Of a stretch of 64,000 nt of DNA, positions 46,268 through 54,732 are shown one piece after another (position 1 is the first letter of the stretch; the number at the start of each line of letters is the position of its first letter). Made by a program: the position numbers and the translations under genes. Origin of the DNA: Acerihabitans sp047324305 (GTDB taxonomy: Bacteria > Pseudomonadota > Gammaproteobacteria > Enterobacterales > Enterobacteriaceae); assembly GCF_047324305.1 (NCBI RefSeq), contig NZ_CP178740.1:2790001-2854000 (forward strand), given 5' to 3'. The notes beneath the pieces were generated by a model. The model did no database searches. It was not told the origin of the DNA and worked only from the letters and a program-made list of their open reading frames with translations.

Positions 46268-49200
46268 GTCTTGCAAAAAAAATCGGCCTCGGCATCCTGA
46301 CCGTTATCGTACTGCTGCTCGGCGCGCTGGCGTATCTGATCGGCACCACCAGCGGCCTGCATCTGCTGCTGAACGGCGCCGCGCGCTGGGTGCCGGGACT
46401 GGACATCGTCAGCGTCAGCGGCGGCTGGCGCGATCTGACGCTGAAGGGGGTGCGCTATCAGCAGCCGGGCATGACGGTAAACGCGAACGAGCTGCATCTC
46501 GCGCTTGATTTCTCCTGCTTTCGGCACAGTGCGCTGTGCGTCAACGATCTTGCCTTGAGCGGGGTGGATGTGGCGATTGACACCGCCGCGCTGGCGCCGG
46601 GCCAGCCGGACGCCCCGGCCGCGGCGCAGGACACCACGGCGATAAGTACCCCCTATCCGCTGATCCTGCGTAATCTCAGCGTCAACGGGGTGCGGGTGCA
46701 AATCGACCATACGGTCATCGCCCTGGACAGGTTCCACACCGGCATGGATTTTCGCGGCAATACGCTTATCGTCACGCCCACGGAGATTAATGGCCTGCTG
46801 GTGGCCCTGCCGAAAGCGGCGGCGGTGCTGGCCGACCAGGCAATCGACGCCGTGGCCCAGACCGATGAGCAACGACGCGTCGCCGCCCGCCTGGCGGCCG
46901 AAAAGGCGGCGGCACAGGCGCCGCCCTTGGCGGAAACCTTAAAGGCGCTATTCGCCGCCCCCGTGTTGCCCGGATTGCCGGATATCCAGGTGCCGCTCAA
47001 TATCCAACTGCAGGAACTGCGCGGTACGGACCTGCGGCTTACCGGCGATACCGATATCCAGGTAACAAGCTTCCTGATGCAGGGGCGGACGCTGGATCGG
47101 GAGATCACCCTGGAACGCCTGCGCATCGACGCCGTGCAGGGTTTGCTGAGCGCCAGCGGCAAGGCGCGCCTGGAGGGACAATGGCCGCTGGAATTAACCG
47201 TTAACACCCAACTGAATATCGATCCGGTCAAGGGCGAGAGGATCAGGCTGACGGTCGGCGGCAGTTTACGCGATCGCCTGGATACCGCCCTGAATTTTTC
47301 GGGGCCGGTCAAGGCGCAAATCAATGCCGGCCTGCGCCTGGCCGACAGCGGCCTGCCGCTGGAGGTGACGTTCGCCAGTCCTGGCGCGCAGTGGCCGTTG
47401 ACCGGCGAACCGCAGTATCGCCTGCGCGATCTGGCGCTGAAGGTTGATGGCAAGGCGGTGGATTATACGCTTGCCATGCAGGGCGCCGTCAGCGGCGAGG
47501 GCCTGCCGCCGGCGGATCTGTCCCTTGAGGGGAAAGGCAATCCCACGCAGTTTACCTTGACGCGCCTGCGCGTGGCGGCTCTGGAGGGAACGACCGATCT
47601 GACGGCGGTGATTGACTGGAGCGATGCGGTGAGCTGGCGGAGCGAACTGACGCTCAGCGGCATCAATACCGCCCGGCAATGGCCCGATTGGCCGGCCCGG
47701 CTCGCGGGCAAGATTTCCACCCGGGGCAGCATCCACGGCGGCAGCTGGCAGCTGCGTATCCCCGAACTGACGCTTAACGGCAATATCAAACAAAACCCGG
47801 TGACCGCCCGCGGCTCCCTGAGCGGCAACGCCGCCGGGCAGTGGCATATTCCCGATCTCCGGCTGGCGCTGGGGCGCAACAGTTTGGATATCAAGGGTGA
47901 TTTAAACCAGCAACTGGCTCTCGACGCCGTGCTCGATGCGCCGAACCTGAACGGCGTCCTGCCCGGCTTGGCCGGCACCGCCCGCGGCCGGTTCACGGTA
48001 CGGGGCGAGCGGCAGACGCCGCAGGTCAACATGGATCTTAACGCCGTCGGACTGCGCTGGCAGTCCCTGGCCGTGCGTCGCATCGCCCTGGCCGGCAATC
48101 TGCGCGTTAGCGATATCGTGCGCGGCGACCTGAACCTGCGCCTGGATCAACTCCAGCAGGATAATCTGCTGGTGCGCCAGCTTACCCTGGCGGTAACCGG
48201 CGACGAGCGCCGCCACCAGCTGCGCCTGAATCTGCAGGGCGATCCGATTGCCGGCGAGCTATCGCTTAACGGCGGCTATGATCGGCAGCGGCAGCGCTGG
48301 CAAGGCGCCCTGACCCAGACGCGTATCGGCACGCCGGTGGGCGACTGGCGGTTAACCCGCGCCATGACGCTGGATTATCAGCGTAGCGCGCAGCGCGTCG
48401 TTATCGGCCCCCACTGCTGGCAGAATCCCAACGCCCGGCTTTGTGTTCCCGCCGCCATCGACGCCGGCGCCGGCGGCCGGGCCGCGGTGGTGCTCGAGCG
48501 TTTCGACCTGGCGATGATCCGTCCCTTCCTGCCGGCGGACACCGCGCTGAGCGGCCTGTTTACCGGCCGGGCGGAGGTGAGCTGGCAACCGGGCGGCGGA
48601 TTGCCCCAGGCGCGAATCGCCCTGGTGGGCAAGGGGGTAAAGGTGGTACAAAATGTCCAGGGCAATGCGTTGCCGGTAGCCTTCGAGACGTTAAATCTCA
48701 ACGCCGGCCTGGATCACGACCGCGCGCGTCTTGACTGGCAGGTGGGCATCGCCGGCAACGGCCAGTTTACCGGCCAGGTGGCGGTGGCCGATCCCCAGGG
48801 GCGGCGCACGCTTTCCGGCGACGTCACTATCAGCCGGCTGTCGCTGTCTGTCCTTAACCCCATTTTGTCGCGGGGAGAAAGCGCCGCCGGCATCCTGGAC
48901 GCCCGTCTGCGCGTCGGCGGCAGCGTCGCCCGGCCGCAGCTGTATGGGCAATTGGGCCTGGACCGGCTGCTGATGCGCGGCAACTGGATGCCGTTTGCCA
49001 TGAATGAAAGCCGTCTGGCGATGGTGTTCAACGGCACCAGTTCGACGCTGCAAGGGGTTATCCACACCACCCATGGACAGCTTAACCTTGGCGGCAGCGC
49101 CGACTGGAGCAATATCAGCGCCTGGCGCGCGCGGATTGCCGCCCAGGGCTCCGGGATAAGAATTACCGTGCCGCCCATGGTGCGCATGGATGTCTCACCT

Positions 49201-50079
49201 GATATTGTGTTGGAGGCCGCGCCGCAGGTCTTTACCCTTAACGGCCGGGTCGATATACCCTGGGCGCGGATCGAGGTGAAGGAATTGCCGCCGAGCGCGG
49301 TGGGCGTGTCGCCCGACGAAGTGATCCTCGATAAGCAGCTGCGCCCGGTGGAACAGGCAAAGGTCAACACGGTTATCAACAGCAACCTGGTTATCCATGT
49401 CGGCCGCGATGTGCGGCTGGATGCCTTCGGACTGAAGGCGCGGCTGGAGGGCGATCTGAAAATGATCCAGGATAAGCAGGGCCTGGGCCTGAACGGCCAG
49501 ATCAATATCCCGTACGGCCGTTTCCGGGCCTATGGGCAGGATTTGAGCGTCCGGCGCGGGCAATTGATGTTCGCCGGTCCGCCGGATCAGCCGCTGCTGA
49601 ACGTTGAGGCCATTCGTAACCCGGATAACACGGCGGATGGTGTGATCGCCGGCGTCAGGGTGACCGGCATGGCGGATCAGCCACGGCTTGAGGTGTTCAC
49701 CGAACCGGTGAAATCGCAGCAGGAGGCGCTGTCTTACCTGCTGCGGGGCCAGGGGCTTAATACGCCCGGCGCCGACAGCAGCGCGATGACGTCGATGTTA
49801 ATCGGGATGGGGGTTGCGCAAAGTGGGCAACTTGTGGGTAAAATCGGCGCAGCGTTCGGGGTAAGTAATTTAACCCTGGATACGCAAGGTGTCGGCGACG
49901 AGTCCCAGGTCGTGGTCAGTGGTTATGTTGCACCCGGCTTGCAAGTTAAATATGGGGTCGGTATTTTTGATTCATTGGCAACGTTAACGTTACGTTACCG
50001 TTTAATGCCGAGACTTTATCTGGAAGCCGTGTCTGGTCTCGATCAGGCATTGGACTTGCTCTATCAGTTTGAGTTTTAA
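46264..50079 (+). CDS. tamB: Translocation and assembly module subunit TamB
   Basis: TamB is an AsmA-like, beta-taco bridge protein that spans the periplasm from an inner-membrane anchor to TamA and carries phospholipid. The 1271 residues (E. coli 1259) have one N-terminal membrane helix (ILTVIVLLLGALAYLIG), a very long beta-strand-rich body and the C-terminal DUF490 domain ending YLEAVSGLDQALDLLYQFEF. The ATG at 46264 overlaps the tamA stop by four bases; an in-frame upstream start at 46162 lies in tamA and is rejected. ytfP starts three bases after it. Confidence 0.96.
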   Translation: MSLAKKIGLGILTVIVLLLGALAYLIGTTSGLHLLLNGAARWVPGLDIVSVSGGWRDLTLKGVRYQQPGMTVNANELHLALDFSCFRHSALCVNDLALSGVDVAIDTAALAPGQPDAPAAAQDTTAISTPYPLILRNLSVNGVRVQIDHTVIALDRFHTGMDFRGNTLIVTPTEINGLLVALPKAAAVLADQAIDAVAQTDEQRRVAARLAAEKAAAQAPPLAETLKALFAAPVLPGLPDIQVPLNIQLQELRGTDLRLTGDTDIQVTSFLMQGRTLDREITLERLRIDAVQGLLSASGKARLEGQWPLELTVNTQLNIDPVKGERIRLTVGGSLRDRLDTALNFSGPVKAQINAGLRLADSGLPLEVTFASPGAQWPLTGEPQYRLRDLALKVDGKAVDYTLAMQGAVSGEGLPPADLSLEGKGNPTQFTLTRLRVAALEGTTDLTAVIDWSDAVSWRSELTLSGINTARQWPDWPARLAGKISTRGSIHGGSWQLRIPELTLNGNIKQNPVTARGSLSGNAAGQWHIPDLRLALGRNSLDIKGDLNQQLALDAVLDAPNLNGVLPGLAGTARGRFTVRGERQTPQVNMDLNAVGLRWQSLAVRRIALAGNLRVSDIVRGDLNLRLDQLQQDNLLVRQLTLAVTGDERRHQLRLNLQGDPIAGELSLNGGYDRQRQRWQGALTQTRIGTPVGDWRLTRAMTLDYQRSAQRVVIGPHCWQNPNARLCVPAAIDAGAGGRAAVVLERFDLAMIRPFLPADTALSGLFTGRAEVSWQPGGGLPQARIALVGKGVKVVQNVQGNALPVAFETLNLNAGLDHDRARLDWQVGIAGNGQFTGQVAVADPQGRRTLSGDVTISRLSLSVLNPILSRGESAAGILDARLRVGGSVARPQLYGQLGLDRLLMRGNWMPFAMNESRLAMVFNGTSSTLQGVIHTTHGQLNLGGSADWSNISAWRARIAAQGSGIRITVPPMVRMDVSPDIVLEAAPQVFTLNGRVDIPWARIEVKELPPSAVGVSPDEVILDKQLRPVEQAKVNTVINSNLVIHVGRDVRLDAFGLKARLEGDLKMIQDKQGLGLNGQINIPYGRFRAYGQDLSVRRGQLMFAGPPDQPLLNVEAIRNPDNTADGVIAGVRVTGMADQPRLEVFTEPVKSQQEALSYLLRGQGLNTPGADSSAMTSMLIGMGVAQSGQLVGKIGAAFGVSNLTLDTQGVGDESQVVVSGYVAPGLQVKYGVGIFDSLATLTLRYRLMPRLYLEAVSGLDQALDLLYQFEF

Positions 50080-50081
50080 CA

Positions 50082-50429
50082 ATGCGAATAATTGTCTACG
50101 GTAGTCTGCGACGCAATCAGGGCAACAGTCATTGGATGACGAACGGCCAGTGGTTAGGCGATCACGTGATCTCCGGCTTTGAATTATACGATCTCGGTCA
50201 TTATCCGGCGGTCGTCCCCGGCACGGGAACGGTATATTGTGAGGTATATCGCATTGATTCCTCGACGTTGGCCGAGTTGGATGCCCTGCGCACCAAAAGC
50301 GGCGAGTATAAACGGGCCCTGATCGCGACGCCTTACGGCGGCGCCTGGATGTATGTCTACCAGCGGCCGGTGGAGGGATTGCGGCGGTTGTTGAGTGGGG
50401 ACTGGGTAAAACGCGCCGAAGAATCCTGA
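50082..50429 (+). CDS. ytfP: YtfP, gamma-glutamylcyclotransferase-like protein
   Basis: This 115-residue protein matches E. coli YtfP of the GGCT-like fold. It has the N-terminal YGSLRRNQGN nucleotide-like loop and AELDALR with the conserved acidic position. The exact substrate is unknown. It follows tamB after two bases, as the last gene of the tamA-tamB-ytfP operon. Confidence 0.93.
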   Translation: MRIIVYGSLRRNQGNSHWMTNGQWLGDHVISGFELYDLGHYPAVVPGTGTVYCEVYRIDSSTLAELDALRTKSGEYKRALIATPYGGAWMYVYQRPVEGLRRLLSGDWVKRAEES

Positions 50430-50445
50430 ACCCTGAGTGATGGCA

Positions 50446-50479
50446 AGGAAATGCGCAAACCAGGCTTTGCGCATTTCCT
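50446..50479. terminator. 14-bp perfect stem between convergent ytfP and ppa
   Basis: AGGAAATGCGCAAA (50446-50459) and TTTGCGCATTTCCT (50466-50479) pair perfectly with a six-base loop. No U-tract follows. It lies between two convergent genes and may serve both. Confidence 0.6.
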
Positions 50480-50498
50480 GGACAGGGACAGGCGTAAC

Positions 50499-51026
50499 TT
50501 ATTTCTTAGCGCGTTCGAAGGAGGCGATAATTTCCGCTTTAGCGGCTTCGGCGTTTTCCCAGCCCGACACTTTCACCCATTTGCCTGCTTCCAGATCTTT
50601 ATAATGTTCGAAGAAATGGGTGATTTGCGCCCGCAGCAGCGGAGACAAGTCTTCCACGTCTTTCACATTGTCGTACTCTTTCGTCATTTTGGTGTGCGGC
50701 ACCGCCACCAGCTTGGCGTCTTCGCCGGCTTCGTCGGTCATCTTGAGCACGCCTACCGGGCGGCAGCGAATAACGGAACCGGGTTGCAGCGGGTACGGCG
50801 TCGGCACCAATACATCGACCGGATCCCCGTCGAGCGAGAGGGTATGGTTGATGTAACCGTAGTTGCAAGGGTAAAACATCGCGGTGGACATGAAACGATC
50901 GACAAACAGCGCACCGGTTGCTTTATCAACTTCGTATTTGATCGGGGAAGCGTTGGCCGGGATTTCAATCACGACGTAAATATCCTCGGGAAGATCTTTT
51001 CCTGCCGGTACCAGATTCAAGCTCAT
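50499..51026 (-). CDS. ppa: Inorganic pyrophosphatase
   Basis: Ppa hydrolyses pyrophosphate and pulls biosynthetic reactions forward. The 175 residues (family I) include the metal-binding motif DGDPVDVLV, YGYINHTLS and the KDLEAGKWVKV C-terminal region. It is convergent with ytfP. In E. coli ytfQRT-yjfF follow towards fbp; here a chemoreceptor gene and repeats fill that space. Confidence 0.98.
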   Translation of the reverse strand: MSLNLVPAGKDLPEDIYVVIEIPANASPIKYEVDKATGALFVDRFMSTAMFYPCNYGYINHTLSLDGDPVDVLVPTPYPLQPGSVIRCRPVGVLKMTDEAGEDAKLVAVPHTKMTKEYDNVKDVEDLSPLLRAQITHFFEHYKDLEAGKWVKVSGWENAEAAKAEIIASFERAKK

Positions 51027-51193
51027 GTCAGTTTCCTTAACCTTTCCAATAATAATGGCCTAGCGCCTATTATAACCAAAAAATGCGGTAGTTCACCGCC
51101 GAATACTTGCCTGCGGCGAATTAACCGACCCAATCCGGCCTGTGAGGTGACTCACATAACGGATATATAACGGATTGATCCCCGCTGAATCGA

Positions 51194-51220
51194 TAAAGTC
51201 TTCGCCGGTGCCACCGATAA
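51194..51220 (+). promoter_or_regulatory. FliA (sigma28) promoter of the chemoreceptor gene
   Basis: TAAA (51194-51197), a 15-bp spacer and ACCGATAA (51213-51220) match the flagellar class-3 consensus TAAA-N15-GCCGATAA at 11 of 12 positions. It lies about 77 bp upstream of the chemoreceptor start codon. Confidence 0.85.
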
Positions 51221-51296
51221 CCGATGCAGGGCGGAGTGTACAGCCTCTGCCGGGTGATTTGTATTCATCAACATCTGAAAATGCAGGGGCGGAGCT

Positions 51297-52901
51297 ATGT
51301 TGAAAACCATGAGCGTCAAGGTTGGATTACTGACCTGGCTGATCGTGATGACCATTATTTTATTTATTGTCGGGGGTATCGGCATTCGTACCATTCAGCA
51401 AAGTTCACGTTCCCTGCAAGCCATTAACCAGGTTCAGGGCGAGGAGTTGGGCCTGTTATCCCGCAGCTATAACGCTTCGCTCAGGGCGCGCACAGAGGCG
51501 TCACTGGCGGTAAGGCAGTATGAGACCGGCCTTATCAACGAAGCCCAGGCATCGACGGCCAATGTCAAGGCGTTGGCCAAGCTGGCCGACCAAGATATGG
51601 CGGCGTTTCTGGCGACCGGTTCGGTGACCGCCGAGGGCGCCAGGCGCGCCCAGCAGCTGAACCTGGTGTATCAGCGTTATAATGAACAGGGCGTTAAGCC
51701 CGTCATGGTCGCCCTGAATAATGCGAATCCGGACGGGTATTATCAGGTGCTGGAGACGCAGCTTACTCCGCTCAGCCTGGAGATGGATAAGGCGCTGGAC
51801 ACTTTTCAGCACTATGCGCTGCAGACCGGGCAGCAGATCCAGCGTGACGCCGCCGATGCCGCCCGTATCCAGTTGATGCTGACGATTGTCGCCTGTGTGC
51901 TGGCCCTGGTGTTGTCGGTGATAGCCTGGCTGGCGGTGCGCAGATTTATCCTGCGTCCGCTGGATGGCGCCATTGTCCATCTGGAACATATTGCCGCCGG
52001 CTCGCTGTATTATCCGGTGAGCGCCAGTAAAGCCACCGAGCTGGCGCGTCTGAACAATGCGCTGTCGTTGATGCAGGATGCGCTGGCCGGCACCGTGAGC
52101 GAGGTGCGTGTGGCGGGCGGCCAAATCGATACCGGCACGCGGGAATTGGCCCAGGGCAATACCCATCTTTCCCAGCGGACAGAAGCCTCCGCCGCGGCGC
52201 TTGAACAGACGGCGGCGAGTATGGAGCAGCTGACCCAGACGGTGAAACTGAATGCCGAGCATGCCCGTCAGGCCCATGAGCTGGCCAGGGCAGTGTCCGA
52301 TACCGCCGACAAGGGGAGCGAGGTGGTCTGTTACGTGATTGAAAAGATGCAGGCGATTACCGCGAGTTCGCGTCGTATCGCCGATATCCTGGGCGTGATT
52401 GACGGTATTGCGTTCCAGACCAATATCCTGGCGCTGAACGCGGCGGTGGAAGCGGCGCGCGCCGGCGAGCAGGGCAGGGGATTTGCGGTGGTGGCCGGGG
52501 AGGTGCGTAACCTGGCCCATCGCAGCGCGGAGGCGGCGAAGGAGATCAAGGGGTTGATCCAAGAGTCGCAGGGGCGGGTTAACGAGGGGTCGGAGATGGC
52601 CCATACCGCCGGCGAGACCATGGATGAAATTTCCGAGGAAGTGATGCGGGTGACCAAGCTGATGCGTGAGATTTCCAATGCCACCGATGAGCAGAGCCGC
52701 GGCATTGAACAGATTAGCCTGGCGGTGTCGCAGATGGACGCGGTGGCGCAGCAGAACGCCTCGTTGGTGGAGGAATCAAGCGCGGCGACGCGTTCGCTGC
52801 AGGCGCAGTCGCAGCAGTTGGCGAAGAGTATGGCGGTGTTTCAGCTTGAGGAGGTGGCGGCAGTGGCGGAAGAAGTGAGTGACGTGGAGGCGGCGGCCTG
52901 A
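51297..52901 (+). CDS. Methyl-accepting chemotaxis protein (Tar/Tsr-like)
   Basis: This 534-residue transmembrane chemoreceptor has TM1 (about 10-32), a periplasmic four-helix ligand domain of about 155 residues, TM2 (191-214), a HAMP domain and a full cytoplasmic signalling hairpin with the tip GRGFAVVAGEVRNLA. Methylation-helix segments (TEASAAALEQTAASMEQLT) are present. The C-terminus ends in EAAA without the NWETF-type pentapeptide that tethers CheR and CheB. The ligand cannot be read from sequence. It has a FliA-type promoter and occupies the slot of ytfQRT-yjfF in E. coli. Confidence 0.93.
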   Translation: MLKTMSVKVGLLTWLIVMTIILFIVGGIGIRTIQQSSRSLQAINQVQGEELGLLSRSYNASLRARTEASLAVRQYETGLINEAQASTANVKALAKLADQDMAAFLATGSVTAEGARRAQQLNLVYQRYNEQGVKPVMVALNNANPDGYYQVLETQLTPLSLEMDKALDTFQHYALQTGQQIQRDAADAARIQLMLTIVACVLALVLSVIAWLAVRRFILRPLDGAIVHLEHIAAGSLYYPVSASKATELARLNNALSLMQDALAGTVSEVRVAGGQIDTGTRELAQGNTHLSQRTEASAAALEQTAASMEQLTQTVKLNAEHARQAHELARAVSDTADKGSEVVCYVIEKMQAITASSRRIADILGVIDGIAFQTNILALNAAVEAARAGEQGRGFAVVAGEVRNLAHRSAEAAKEIKGLIQESQGRVNEGSEMAHTAGETMDEISEEVMRVTKLMREISNATDEQSRGIEQISLAVSQMDAVAQQNASLVEESSAATRSLQAQSQQLAKSMAVFQLEEVAAVAEEVSDVEAAA

Positions 52902-52933
52902 AGGTGTAGTACCGCTGATCTGGCGTTGGCGCG

Positions 52934-52985
52934 TGCTCCCTTGGACATATCTGTGTTGAGTTCGGCGTTGGCGGGCTGATATGGT
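52934..52985. repeat. Degenerate half-copy of the palindromic unit family
   Basis: GCTCCCTTGGACATATCTGT and GAGTTCGGCGTTGGCGGGCT match the first half of the units in the array at 54134, with several substitutions. The palindromic half is missing. It is an isolated relic just after the chemoreceptor gene. Confidence 0.7.
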
Positions 52986-53050
52986 CCGGCCATCATATTG
53001 GGCACCCGTGAATATGGATGTCGTCACGGCGGGGGGGTGTAGCTTGCGGC

Positions 53051-53130
53051 GAGGGTTATGTCGTTGCGGTAAGGTTTATGATGCCGCGGTGAGGGTTATG
53101 TCGTTGCGGTAAGGTTTATGATGCCGCGGT
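53051..53130. repeat. Exact 40-bp tandem duplication
   Basis: A 40-bp sequence starting GAGGGTTATGTCGTTGCGGT occurs twice without change (53051-53090 and 53091-53130). Its second copy adjoins the left arm of a large inverted repeat. Confidence 0.9.
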
Positions 53131-53990
53131 GCAGGTTTCGCTTGCCGTGCGTTCGTGCGTTCGGTGGTTATATGCAGTGCCGGGTGCCGGCAAGCGACAA
53201 AGAGGCCGTACCGCGACGGCCTCCTTGACCTCCGCGCGGCCGGCAGATCGTGCGCCGCTGCGCGGTTCCCGGCAGCGCTGCATCCCGGCTTTTTGGACCG
53301 CCCGATATGCGCTCCCAGCGCAATCCGGGCTTTCGCCGCTCCCGGCGGCTCATCCAGCCGCGATGCGCGCCGCCGGCGCACTCTATGCCGGCATCACGTC
53401 AACACCATCGCCTGTGAGCAAATCGGCGTTTTGGGGTTCTTAGCGGTATGCGCTTACCGGGAAAACTATCAGTATTCATTTTTTTAGTGGCTGATGGCTG
53501 AAAGCGTATTTTTTACTGCTAAAATTTAACGCTGAAAGATGAATGTTTTACTGTTCGACTGCATAACGATAACGGGTAAGGGCATGTCTGAATAACCGGT
53601 TTTTCGCTGCGCCAGCTGTATTCCCTACTCGTTGCATCCCATAATAGTTAATCCTATGCCGACGCCTGACCTTATCCTAAGCAACAGCGCCGCTATCGCT
53701 TCATAACATGCAGTACGAACAGCGACATGTGGACCGGCATAAAACGCGCTGACGGCGCCTGTGCCCCCGGCATGAGCCGCCGGGAGCGGCGAAAGGCCCG
53801 GTGGCGCCGGGAGCGCTAACCGGGCCGGTGCATAACGGGGGCATGGGCGGCGGAAGGCATCGCGCAGCGACGCGCGACCTGCCGGGCGCGCGGAGGTCAA
53901 GGAGGCCGTCGCGGTACGGCCTCTTTGTCGCTTGCCGGCACCGGGCACGCCATATAACCACCGAACGCACGGCAAGCGAAACCCGCACTG
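53121..53990. repeat. Large imperfect inverted repeat (arms about 260 bp)
   Basis: The left arm (about 53121-53390) is the reverse complement of the right arm (about 53735-53990), with a spacer of about 340 bp. The best-conserved core is about 55 bp in each arm, including CAAGCGACAAAGAGGCCGT; within it GAGGCCGT and ACGGCCTC form an 8-bp hairpin. Both arms can be translated outward to similar peptides (CRQATKRPYRDGLL), which recall the short Ash-type peptides of P4-like satellites, from memory and unverified. I see no ribosome site, transposase or target duplication, and do not call a gene. The spacer (about 53400-53730) is AT-richer and holds no gene. Confidence 0.8.
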
Positions 53991-54133
53991 CGGCAACATA
54001 AGCCCCCCGCAAGCGCCAGCGAAATCCCAGCCAAAGCTGGCCGCTTTCCATTTAAATGCAGGCAAATGCAGGCGAAAAGGTTCGTCTATCTCTGTTACGG
54101 CGTGCTGTATACGCAGCAGCCCTAATGGGCGCG

Positions 54134-54720
54134 CTCTCCCTTGAACACGTCTGCTTTGAGATGAGTGTTGGCGGGCCTAGCGCGCCATGGGGCGCTCGGT
54201 CGGGCGGGAAAAGCACGCCCGATTCGACCCCATTGGCACGCTCTCCCTTGAACACGTCTGCTTTAAGTTCGGCGTTGGCGGGCCTAGCGCACCATGGGGC
54301 GCTCGGTCGGGAGGGAACACCACGCCCGATTCGACCCCATTGGCACGGTCTCCCTTGAACACGTCTGCTTTGAGATGAGTGTTGGCGGGCCTACCGCGCC
54401 ATGGGGCCTCGGTCGGACGGGAACACCACGCCCGATTCGACCCCATTGGCACGCTCTCCCTTGAACACGTCTGTTTTGAGATGAGTGTTGGCGGGCCTAC
54501 CGCGCCATGGGGCCTCGGTCGGGCGGGAACACCACGCCCGATTCGACCCCATCGGCACGGTCTCCCTTGAACACGTCTGTTTTGAGATGAGTGTTGGCGG
54601 GCCTACCGCGCCATGGGGCCTCGGTCGGGCGGGAACACCACGCCCGATTCGACTCCATCGGCACGCTCTCCCTTTAACACGTCTGCGTTGAGTTCAGCGT
54701 TAGCGGGCCTGCCGTGCCGC
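54134..54720. repeat. Tandem array of a 106/107-bp palindromic unit (array 2)
   Basis: Five full units begin at 54134, 54241, 54348, 54454 and 54560, and a partial sixth at 54666 runs to the fbp stop. Each carries the same two-part design as array 1: a leader half (CTCCCTTGAACACGTCTG) and a palindromic half in which ATGGGG pairs with CCCCAT and TCGGGCG with CGCCCGA. Units within this array are more like each other than like array 1. Frames open on both strands rotate between units and are not genes. Confidence 0.92.
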
Positions 54721-54732
54721 GAGGCGTGGTTA

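Noticed and set aside
53129..54065. Arg/Ala-rich frames in the arms of the large inverted repeat as true genes
   Set aside because: No ribosome site, overlapping frames are equally open, and the ends are not conserved between arms; kept as an open question in the findings.
54134..54720. CRISPR array
   Set aside because: Units abut head to tail without unique spacers, the period is 106-107 bp and no cas genes are nearby.
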